A stretch of 64,000 bases of DNA, taken from DASUSH01 sp036375215. Its GTDB lineage: Bacteria > Actinomycetota > Thermoleophilia > Solirubrobacterales > 70-9. Shown here piece after piece: positions 16,240 through 25,685 of this stretch. The notes beneath the pieces were generated by a model. That model did no database searches. It was given only the letters and a program-made list of their open reading frames with translations, and was not told the DNA's origin. Position 1 is the stretch's first letter. Every line of letters begins with the position of its first letter. The stretch lies in the NCBI GenBank assembly GCA_036375215.1, contig DASUSH010000097.1:1-64000 (forward strand). The letters run 5' to 3'. The translations under genes were made by a program, and so were the position numbers.

Positions 16240-18693
16240 GTGGCTGAGCCGAAGGCCAAGCCGGCCGGCAAGAAGGGCGCGAAGTCGAAGGGGTCAGGCT
16301 CCGACTACAGCGCCAAGGACATCACCGTCCTCGAGGGGCTCGAGGCCGTCCGCAAGCGCCCCGGGATGTACATCGGCTCGACCGGTGAGCGCGGGCTCCA
16401 TCACCTGGTCTACGAGGTCGTGGACAACTCCGTCGACGAGGCCCTCGCCGGCCACTGCGACACGATCAAGATCACCCTGCATCCCGACAACAGCTGCACC
16501 GTCGTCGACGACGGTCGCGGAATCCCGGTCGGGATGCACGAGAAGGAGAAGCGCCCCGCCGCGGAGGTCGTCCTCACCACCCTCCACGCGGGGGGCAAGT
16601 TCGGCGACGGCGGCGGCTACAAGGTCTCCGGCGGGCTGCACGGCGTCGGCGTCTCGGTCGTGAACGCCCTCTCCCAGCGCCTCCACCTGGAGATCACCCG
16701 CGACGGCGGGGTCTGGACCCAGGACTACGAGCGCGGGGCGCCGCAGGGCGAGCTGAAGCAAGTCGGGAAGGCGAAGGCGAAGGAGTCCGGGACGACGATC
16801 ACCTTCCTGCCCGACCCCGAGATCTTCGACACGGTCGAGTTCGACTACTCGACCCTCGCCGAGCGGATGCGCGAGACGGCGTTCCTGACCCGCGGCCTAC
16901 GGATCGAGCTCCTCGACGAGCGCGGCGCCGGCGAGCGCGTCGAGTTCCACTACGAGGGCGGGATCGTCGACTTCGTCGCGTTCCTGAACGAGAACAAGGA
17001 CCCGCTCCACCGCAAGACGGTCTTCTTCGAGAGCGAGACCGACGACGGCCAGGTCGAGGTCGCGATGCAGTGGAACTCCTCCTATCAGGAGTCGATCTTC
17101 ACGTTCGCGAACAACATCAACACGCACGAGGGCGGCTCGCACCTCTCGGGCTTCAGGGCGGCGCTCACGCGGACGCTGAACGCCTACGCCCGCCAGAAGG
17201 GCCTGCTCAAGGAGAAGGACGCGAACCTCTCCGGCGAGGACGTCCGCGAGGGCCTGACCGCGGTGATCTCCGTGAAGCTCGCCGACCCGCAGTTCGAGGG
17301 CCAGACCAAGACCAAGCTCGGCAACCCCCCGGTCGAGGGGCTGGTCAAGGAGACCGTCAACCGCAAGCTCGCCGAGTTCCTCGAGGAGAACCCGGGCGAG
17401 GCGAAGCGGATCGTCAGCAAGGCGGTCGACGCCGCCCGCGCCCGCGACGCCGCCCGCAAGGCCCGCGACCTGACCCGCCGCAAGTCGGCGCTCGAGAACT
17501 CGACCCTGCCGGGCAAGCTCGCCGACTGCTCGGTGAAGGACCCGGCCCTCGCCGAGCTCTTCATCGTCGAGGGCGATTCCGCGGGAGGCTCGGCGAAACA
17601 GGGCCGCGAGCGCTCGACGCAGGCCGTCCTGCCGCTGCGCGGCAAGATCATCAACGTCGAGAAGGCGCGGATCGACAAGGTCCTCTCCAACAACGAGATC
17701 CAGGCGCTGATCACCGCGATCGGGACCGGGATCGGCGAGGAGGAGTTCAACCTCTCCGACGCCCGCTACCACAAGATCGTGCTGATGACCGACGCCGACG
17801 TCGACGGCGCCCACATCCGCACCCTCGTCCTCACCTTCCTCTACCGGCAGATGCCCGAGCTGATCGACGCCGGCTACGTCTACATCGCGAAGCCGCCGCT
17901 CTACAAGATCAAGAACGGCTCGAAGGACCTCTACATCGAGAAGGACTCCGAGCTCGAGGAGCTCCTCCTCCGCGACAAGCTCGAGAAGTTCACCTACGTG
18001 AACGGGGGCGCCAAGGAGCACACCTGGACCCGGGCGCGCTGGCAGCGCTTCAACCGCCAGTTCAAGGAGTACGAGGGCTGGACGGCATCGCTGCAGGCCC
18101 AGTTCGGGCACGACGTGATCAGCTTCCTGCTGCAGTCGCCGATCCTCGACTCGGGCGCGGCGACGCTCGCCGGCGTCCGCGAGCTGGTCGAGCAGGAGGA
18201 CGGCGACTCGGAGCCGTACGAGACCGAGCTGCTCGCCTCCGGCGACGACCACCTGCGCGTGAAGGCGACCCACCGGGCGAGCGGGCTCGCCCGGACCCAC
18301 ACGATGACGGCCGAGCTGTTCGCATCTGGCGACTACCGGCACCTCGCCGAGGTCCACGCCAGCCTCTCGAAGCAGGTCGGCCGCCCGCCGTTCCAGGTCA
18401 CGCTCGGCGAGAAGCGCCGCGAGGCGCTCTCCTTCGGCGAGCTCCGCCAGGCGGTCCTCGACCTGGCCAAGGAGGGCGTCGGGGTGCAGCGCTTCAAGGG
18501 CCTCGGCGAGATGAACCCCGAGCAGCTGCGCAAGACGACGATGGACCCCGCCTCGCGGACCCTCCAGCAGGTCGCGATCGAGGACGCCGCGACCGCCGAG
18601 CGGTTGTTCTCCGACCTGATGGGCGAGAAGGTCGACCGGCGCAAGGAGTTCATCGAGCGCCACGCGAAGGAGGTCCGCTACCTCGATGTCTGA
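16240..18693 (+). CDS. gyrB: DNA gyrase subunit B, long form with C-terminal insert
   Basis: An 817-residue GyrB beginning at GTG 16240 after AAAGGAG. The GHKL ATPase (EVVDNSVDEALAG; GGLHGVGVSVVNALS), transducer and TOPRIM (FIVEGDSAGGSAKQGRERSTQ; MTDADVDGAHIRTL) domains are intact. Between the TOPRIM part and the tail (GVGVQRFKGLGEMNPEQL, about 746) sits an additional stretch of about 160 residues (about 580-740) resembling the insert of E. coli GyrB; many actinobacterial GyrBs, such as the mycobacterial one, are near 675 residues and lack it. It pairs with GyrA downstream to supercoil DNA. Confidence 0.96.
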   Translation: MAEPKAKPAGKKGAKSKGSGSDYSAKDITVLEGLEAVRKRPGMYIGSTGERGLHHLVYEVVDNSVDEALAGHCDTIKITLHPDNSCTVVDDGRGIPVGMHEKEKRPAAEVVLTTLHAGGKFGDGGGYKVSGGLHGVGVSVVNALSQRLHLEITRDGGVWTQDYERGAPQGELKQVGKAKAKESGTTITFLPDPEIFDTVEFDYSTLAERMRETAFLTRGLRIELLDERGAGERVEFHYEGGIVDFVAFLNENKDPLHRKTVFFESETDDGQVEVAMQWNSSYQESIFTFANNINTHEGGSHLSGFRAALTRTLNAYARQKGLLKEKDANLSGEDVREGLTAVISVKLADPQFEGQTKTKLGNPPVEGLVKETVNRKLAEFLEENPGEAKRIVSKAVDAARARDAARKARDLTRRKSALENSTLPGKLADCSVKDPALAELFIVEGDSAGGSAKQGRERSTQAVLPLRGKIINVEKARIDKVLSNNEIQALITAIGTGIGEEEFNLSDARYHKIVLMTDADVDGAHIRTLVLTFLYRQMPELIDAGYVYIAKPPLYKIKNGSKDLYIEKDSELEELLLRDKLEKFTYVNGGAKEHTWTRARWQRFNRQFKEYEGWTASLQAQFGHDVISFLLQSPILDSGAATLAGVRELVEQEDGDSEPYETELLASGDDHLRVKATHRASGLARTHTMTAELFASGDYRHLAEVHASLSKQVGRPPFQVTLGEKRREALSFGELRQAVLDLAKEGVGVQRFKGLGEMNPEQLRKTTMDPASRTLQQVAIEDAATAERLFSDLMGEKVDRRKEFIERHAKEVRYLDV

Positions 18694-18720
18694 TCCGCGA
18701 CCCGCAGGACGGGCCCGCTG

Positions 18721-21273
<2,553 letters not shown>

Positions 21274-21306
21274 GCCGACCTGCGCACCTGCTTGAATTCA
21301 GATCAC

Positions 21307-21488
21307 CAGAGAAAGGAGGTGGTCCTAACTTGATTCACATGCTTTGCGGGACTCTGGAGGTGCAGGGCCACTAGGCCAGGCGCACGGCCGCCTGGTGAAT
21401 CCACCCCGGGCACCGGTGAGGGGAGCTGGCAGGCGTAAGTCCCACCTGTCGCGAATCGGCTCCCGCTCGCTCTCAGACCGTGCAACTC
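21307..21488 (+). ncRNA. structured leader/ncRNA candidate with a near-complete anti-16S-tail sequence
   Basis: AGAAAGGAGGTGGTCC (from 21310) matches 15 of the 16 bases complementary to a typical 16S rRNA 3' end. Three hairpins follow: CCAGGCG/CGCCTGG (21376-21382/21389-21395), CCCC/GGGG around the palindrome CACCGGTG (21404-21423), and a nested pair GGGAGC/GCTCCC (21421-21426/21459-21464) enclosing GGCAGG/CCTGTC. A strong hairpin closes the region at 21489. This density of structure in a non-coding gap suggests a functional RNA. I cannot place it in a known class; the exact ends are guesses. Confidence 0.45.
21330..21374 (+). CDS. possible 14-residue micro-peptide behind an extreme Shine-Dalgarno
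   Basis: A TTG codon lies about ten bases after AAAGGAGGTGG and opens a frame reading MIHMLCGTLEVQGH, then TAG. An internal ATG (21339) would give an 11-residue version. No homologue is known to me. The perfect ribosome-binding site is the only argument for translation; it could act as a leader peptide for the hairpins that follow. Confidence 0.35.
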   Translation: MIHMLCGTLEVQGH

Positions 21489-21519
21489 GCGAAGGGCCGC
21501 CCTCGAGGCGGCCCTTCGC
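21489..21519. terminator. 13-bp perfect GC hairpin (terminator candidate)
   Basis: GCGAAGGGCCGCC pairs perfectly with GGCGGCCCTTCGC across a CTCGA loop. It follows the structured element and precedes the SDR gene by 25 bases. No T-tract follows on either strand. It is the strongest simple hairpin in the window and probably ends gyrA-side transcription. Confidence 0.6.
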
Positions 21520-21544
21520 ATTCCGGATATAGGCTCCGTCGCCG

Positions 21545-22372
21545 ATGGAGATCGCCGGGAACAACGCCCTGGTCACCGGCGCTGCCGGCGGCCTGGGCCG
21601 CTACATCTGCCGCGCCCTCGCGGCGCAGGGCGCCAACGTCGTCGTCTCCGACCTCGATGGCGGTGCGCTCGACGCGCGCGCCAAGGAGGTCGCCGGCTTC
21701 GGGACCCGGGTCGAGGCCGTCGCCGCCGACCTCGCCAAGCAGGGCGAGCGCCGCGGCCTGATCGAGCAGGCCGAGCGCGCGCTCGGCCCGATCGACCTCC
21801 TCGTGAACAACGCGGGCGTCGAGTTCGTCGGGCCCTACGCCGAGGCGCCCCTGTCCCAGATCGACCTGATCACCAAGGTCAACCTGCTGACGCCGATGGA
21901 GCTCACCCGGATCGCGCTCCCCGGAATGCTCGAGCGCCGCCGCGGCCACGTCGTCAACATCGCCTCGCTCGCCGGCAAGGCGTCCCTCGCCTACTTCCAC
22001 ACCTACAACGCGACCAAGTTCGGCGTCGTCGGCTTCACCCACGCGATCCGCCACGAGCTCTCCGGCGAGCCGGTGTCTACCTCCGTGATCTGCCCCGGGT
22101 TCATCGCCCGCGAGGGGATGTACGGCCGGGTCGAGGACTACGTCGAACAGCACGGCGGCAACCCGCTCGGGGCCTCACCGCCGGAGCGGGTTGGTGCGGC
22201 GGTGGTCCGGGCCATCCGCGAGGACCAGGCCGAGATCATCATCAGCCGGCGCCCGATCCGCCCGCTGATCGCGCTGGCTTCGGTCGCGCCGAAGGCGGCG
22301 ATCTGGCTGAACGAGAAGGCCGGGACGCGCGAGGCGGCCCGCGAGTTCGGCGCCGCGGAAGGCCGGTTCTAA
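21545..22372 (+). CDS. short-chain dehydrogenase/reductase (SDR)
   Basis: A 275-residue classical SDR with the nucleotide-binding ALVTGAAGGLGRYI motif near residue 8, an Asp after the second strand (VVSDLDGG) suggesting NAD(H) preference, the VNNAG motif near 87, and the catalytic triad Ser (NIASLAG) and Tyr-x-x-x-Lys (YNATKFG near 157). The C-terminal 60 residues (EIIISRRPIRPLIALASVAPKA) could form a membrane-associated helix, as in SDRs acting on lipids. The substrate is unknown. It is convergent with the HNH gene. Confidence 0.88.
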   Translation: MEIAGNNALVTGAAGGLGRYICRALAAQGANVVVSDLDGGALDARAKEVAGFGTRVEAVAADLAKQGERRGLIEQAERALGPIDLLVNNAGVEFVGPYAEAPLSQIDLITKVNLLTPMELTRIALPGMLERRRGHVVNIASLAGKASLAYFHTYNATKFGVVGFTHAIRHELSGEPVSTSVICPGFIAREGMYGRVEDYVEQHGGNPLGASPPERVGAAVVRAIREDQAEIIISRRPIRPLIALASVAPKAAIWLNEKAGTREAAREFGAAEGRF

Positions 22373-22376
22373 CCGG

Positions 22377-22991
22377 TCAGCGCGTGACCAGGTAGCGCTC
22401 CCAGATCACCGGGACCTGGGGTGCGGCGATGCGGATGAAGACCGTCGGGCCCGGCGGCCTCGGGGTCGAGCGCGGGTGCATGCGCGCCTCGCGCGGCAGC
22501 TTGTTGCCCTTCCTCCGGTTGCACGGCGCGCAGGAGGCGACGATGTTCTCCCACCGGGAGTCGCCGCCGCGGCTGCGCGGGATCACGTGGTCGACGGTCA
22601 GCCCCGGATTCTCCGACCCGCAGTACTGGCAGGTCCACGAGTCGCGGGCGAGCACCGCCTTCCGGGTGATCTTGCGCCGGTGGACGTCGCGGGGGACTTG
22701 CACGTAGGTGACGAGGCGGATCACCGCGGGGCGCTCGAGCGCCATCCGCTCCGAGTGCAACCGCCCGTGGCCCTCCTCGAGCATCTCGGCTTTCTGCTTC
22801 AGCAGCAGGACGGTCGCCCGCCGGACCGTGCACACGTTGATCGGCTCGAAGCTGGCGTTGAGGACGAGGACCCTGCCACCGGTCGTGCTCGACCGGACCG
22901 CAGCGCGGCTCGGATCGCCGACAACAGCGCGGCTCGGATCGCCGACAACAACCGGGCTTGCCATGGCGCCGAGATTGTAGCCAGGCACCAT
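22377..22991 (-). CDS. HNH endonuclease family protein
   Basis: 204 residues. The C-terminal half carries an HNH fold with zinc ligands: WTCQYCGSENPGLTVDHVIP, then WENIVASCAPCNRRKGN. The N-terminal half has the RVLVLNASFEPINVCTVRRA segment found in a widespread actinobacterial HNH family whose biological target is not established. The first 33 residues include two exact copies of VVGDPSRA. Starts at ATG 22991 or ATG 22964 are both possible and neither has a good ribosome-binding site. It follows pheA by 19 bases on the same strand. Confidence 0.85.
   Translation of the reverse strand: MVPGYNLGAMASPVVVGDPSRAVVGDPSRAAVRSSTTGGRVLVLNASFEPINVCTVRRATVLLLKQKAEMLEEGHGRLHSERMALERPAVIRLVTYVQVPRDVHRRKITRKAVLARDSWTCQYCGSENPGLTVDHVIPRSRGGDSRWENIVASCAPCNRRKGNKLPREARMHPRSTPRPPGPTVFIRIAAPQVPVIWERYLVTR
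22902..22949. repeat. 24-bp perfect tandem duplication inside the HNH gene
   Basis: AGCGCGGCTCGGATCGCCGA followed by CAAC occurs twice head to tail (22902-22925 and 22926-22949) without a mismatch. On the minus strand it encodes two in-frame VVGDPSRA blocks near the HNH protein's N-terminus. Perfect identity suggests a recent slippage duplication. Confidence 0.9.
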
Positions 22992-23010
22992 GGTCGGAAA
23001 CCCCGTTGCG

Positions 23011-23874
23011 CTAGGGGACGGCCGGGCCCTCGATCGGGTAGCTGCCGAGGATCCGCACGTTCTCCGCCTTGCCGCGCAGGCCGCCGACCGCGGTCCTGAC
23101 GTCCTCGTCGGAGGAGCGGCCCTCGAGGTCGACGAAGAAGAGGTAGCGGCCGAGCCCGCGGCGCAGCGGACGCGACTCGATCCGGGTCAGGTTCACGTCG
23201 CGGCTCGAGAACTCGGTGAGGGCCTCGACGAGGGCGCCGGGGTGGTCGGCACCCAGCTCGGAGAACACCAGGGTCGTCCGCCAGACCCGGCCCTCGCCAT
23301 TGTCGCCGCCGTTCGCCTCCCCCTCGGGCGCGAGCCAGACGAAGCGCGTGACGTTGTCGGGCGCGTCCTCGACGCCCTCGGCCAGCACCTCGCAGTCGTA
23401 GAGGCGGGCCGCCGAGGGCGCGCCGAGCGCCCCCCAGGGGGCCTTCGAGAGGCTCACCGAGCGCACCGCCTCGGCGGTCGAGGAGACCGCGCGCACCGAG
23501 GCCTCCGGGAGCCGCTCGCGGATGAAGCGGGCGCATTGCGCGTTCGCCTGGGGATGGGAGAGCACCACCTCGATCTCCTCCATCCGGACCCCGGGCTTGG
23601 AGATCAGCGCATGGCGGATCGGGTGGTCGTGCTCGCCGACGATTGCGACCCCGTCGACGTCGAATGCGAGCGCGTCGAGCGTGACCCGCACCGAGCCCTC
23701 GATCGAGTTCTCGAACGGCACGAGCGCGCGGTCGACCTCGCCGCTCGCGACCGCGCGGATCGCCTCGAAGATCGTCGGCTTGGCGACCTCGTCGACCTCG
23801 GCGCCGCCGGTCGCGGCGAGCAGCGCGTCCTCGCTGAACGTGCCCCCCGGACCCAGGAACGCCACGCTGGTCAT
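23011..23874 (-). CDS. pheA: prephenate dehydratase
   Basis: A 287-residue monofunctional prephenate dehydratase: the periplasmic-binding-like catalytic domain (VAFLGPGGTFSEDAL at the N-terminus, PFENSIEGSV near 54, then the TRFVWLA threonine motif near 175), followed by an ACT regulatory domain with the ESRPLRRGLGRYLFFVDLEG phenylalanine-binding motif near 250. It converts prephenate to phenylpyruvate and is feedback-controlled by phenylalanine in this family. ATG 23874 overlaps the stop of the DUF4446 gene by four bases. No chorismate mutase domain is fused. Confidence 0.95.
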   Translation of the reverse strand: MTSVAFLGPGGTFSEDALLAATGGAEVDEVAKPTIFEAIRAVASGEVDRALVPFENSIEGSVRVTLDALAFDVDGVAIVGEHDHPIRHALISKPGVRMEEIEVVLSHPQANAQCARFIRERLPEASVRAVSSTAEAVRSVSLSKAPWGALGAPSAARLYDCEVLAEGVEDAPDNVTRFVWLAPEGEANGGDNGEGRVWRTTLVFSELGADHPGALVEALTEFSSRDVNLTRIESRPLRRGLGRYLFFVDLEGRSSDEDVRTAVGGLRGKAENVRILGSYPIEGPAVP

Positions 23875-24434
23875 GTCGCCTTGCCGCCCGGCGGCCGGCC
23901 GGGGACCTCGCCGGTCGAGTGGCGGCCGGGGCTCGTCGACATCGCCTCGGTGATCGCCTCCCGCTCCTCCGGCGAGAGCTCGAGCTCGGACTCGCCCCCG
24001 ATCACCCACTTCGCGTAGAAGCGCGCCTGCTCGCGATGCAGGATCGACGAGAGCACGATTCCAGTCGCGGCGTCGTCGAGCAGCGCGATCGAGCTCGACT
24101 GCCGGCCGGTCATCTCGTTGTAGGCGTCGTAGCGGATCACCGCGGTGCGCGAGACCACGGTCTCCAGCCGGCGCTCGGCCGCCGCGATGCGTTCCTCCAG
24201 CCCTGCCGAGGCCCGCTCGAGGCGCCGCGCGTCGTCGGCGAGCTTGCGCTCGAGGTCGGCGGCGTGGAGGACGACGTCGCGGTCGGAGTCGCCGAGCACG
24301 GTGGTCTGGGCGCGGCGGATCCGGCGCAGCCGCAAGGCCAGCGCCGCGACCGCGATCAGCGCCAGCACCGCGGCGGCGGCGGCGGCGATCGCGACGATTC
24401 CAGTGGTCGAGTCGAGCTCCGACACGGGCCGCAT
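23871..24434 (-). CDS. DUF4446 membrane-anchored coiled-coil protein
   Basis: 187 residues: one membrane helix (about 12-35, Ala/Leu/Val-rich), a predicted coiled coil (about 50-95, LERKLADDARRLERASAGLE) and a C-terminal domain with the DUF4446 pattern VIRYDAYNEMTGRQSSSIAL near 100, YAKWVIGG near 140 and LSPEEREAI. Function unknown. It is the first gene of a DUF4446-pheA-HNH run with a four-base overlap into pheA. The tail is Gly/Pro-rich. Confidence 0.8.
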   Translation of the reverse strand: MRPVSELDSTTGIVAIAAAAAAVLALIAVAALALRLRRIRRAQTTVLGDSDRDVVLHAADLERKLADDARRLERASAGLEERIAAAERRLETVVSRTAVIRYDAYNEMTGRQSSSIALLDDAATGIVLSSILHREQARFYAKWVIGGESELELSPEEREAITEAMSTSPGRHSTGEVPGRPPGGKAT

Positions 24435-24455
24435 CCTACGAAGCGGCCCGCGGGA

Positions 24456-25553
24456 CTACTCGAACGTGACCTCGGTGGTGAGGGTGTTGTTCTCCTCGAT
24501 CTCCTCACCGGGGACCGGTTCGACGGAGACCGTGAGCTCGCCGGTGTCGCCGGCCGCGGCCTCGACCGGGACGTTGACGGTGGCGATCTCGCCCGCGGCG
24601 ATCTCGTCGATCGTCTCCTCGCCGCTGCCGCCGCCCTGGAGCTCGTAGCTGACGACGACGTCCGACTCGTCGTTGTCGCCCTGGTTCTCGACCTGGATCT
24701 CGAGCTCGGCGCCGTCCGCCGCCGCGGTCACCGGGACGCCATCGGCGAGCGCGGCGCCGGTGGGCTGCAGGATCACGCCGCCCTCGACGAGCCCGAGGCC
24801 GTGCAGGCCGGGGGCCGCATCCTCGTCGCTCGTCGACGAGGCGCCACCGAGGGCTCCCGAGACCTCGTCGGGGTCGAGCCAGTTCGGCTCCGCCGGCAGG
24901 AACTGGGTCGAGATCGGCTCGGTCTCGGGGTCGTAGGCGATCTCCTGCGCGGTCAGCTCCTCCTCGATCTGCTCCTGGCCCTTCGTGTAGAGGACGTCGG
25001 AGGCGAGGAAGGTGCGCATCTCCTCGGCGATCCCCTGGATCGCCTTGTCGGCCCCGCTGTCGCCGAGCGCGACGGGTAAGAGCTCCGAGATCGCCGCCAG
25101 GGCGTCGCGGCGCAGCTCATAGGAGAGCACGATCAGGTCCTGGGCCTCGGCGAGCTCGTCGGGGGCGTCGAGGCCCTCCGCGCGATCGAGCAGGCCCTCC
25201 ATCGCGCCCCGGTCGGCCTTGACCTCGGCCTCGAACTCGAGCGCGGAGAGCCCGCCCGGGTCCTGGAGCCGCTTGAAGAACTGCTGGGAGAGGTTCTGGG
25301 TCTCGGCGGCGATCGAGGACAGGTCGGAGACGTAGTTCTCGAAGGAGCGTTCCTTGCGCGCGTTCAGGCAGCCGCGGACGCCGAGCACGAGCAGGATCAG
25401 GATCAGGACGCCTACGCCGGCGGCGACGGCACGGCGAACCACGATCTGCTGATGGCGATCGGGGGGTGGCGGACGACCCCCCGGCGGTGGAGGGCGTCTA
25501 CCGCGCGACTCTCGGCCGCTGCTCTCAAATGGGTCGTCGTCGAGAAATGCCAA
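24456..25553 (-). CDS. single-pass membrane protein with CARDB-like C-terminal domain
   Basis: About 365 residues. A cytoplasmic Pro-rich stretch (RRPPPPGGRPPPPDRHQQ near residue 17) precedes one membrane helix (about 40-62, GVLILILLVLGVRGC), a helical extracellular part (about 70-200) and a beta-rich CARDB-type domain (about 265-365, LEIQVENQGDNDESDVVVSYE). No ATG or GTG is available in frame near the N-terminus; TTG 25553 behind GAGGA is the best start, and the frame is open beyond it. It diverges from a Ser/Thr kinase gene, and its Pro-rich cytoplasmic tail could be a phospho-target. No known family name beyond CARDB. Confidence 0.75.
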   Translation of the reverse strand: MAFLDDDPFESSGRESRGRRPPPPGGRPPPPDRHQQIVVRRAVAAGVGVLILILLVLGVRGCLNARKERSFENYVSDLSSIAAETQNLSQQFFKRLQDPGGLSALEFEAEVKADRGAMEGLLDRAEGLDAPDELAEAQDLIVLSYELRRDALAAISELLPVALGDSGADKAIQGIAEEMRTFLASDVLYTKGQEQIEEELTAQEIAYDPETEPISTQFLPAEPNWLDPDEVSGALGGASSTSDEDAAPGLHGLGLVEGGVILQPTGAALADGVPVTAAADGAELEIQVENQGDNDESDVVVSYELQGGGSGEETIDEIAAGEIATVNVPVEAAAGDTGELTVSVEPVPGEEIEENNTLTTEVTFE

Positions 25554-25685
25554 GGATTCCTCGTGCTTTTCGTCCGCGAGAGTATGACCCCTGCTTTGGA
25601 CGAAGCCGTCGTTCCCCCGTGACCGGGCTCGCCCAGGCGCCGCGCGGGCAGGAGGCAGGCGTCGCGCGCAGAAGTCGAACCTGTC

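Noticed and set aside
16044..16247. 67-codon frame in the gyrB leader
   Set aside because: It reads through the terminator-like hairpin, has no ribosome-binding site and an unremarkable composition; the RNA structure explains the region better.
21307..21325. Possible 3' end of a 16S rRNA gene or fragment on the minus strand
   Set aside because: Only the last 16 bases resemble the 16S end; the preceding helix-45 sequence is absent, so it is better read as a plus-strand ribosome-binding site.
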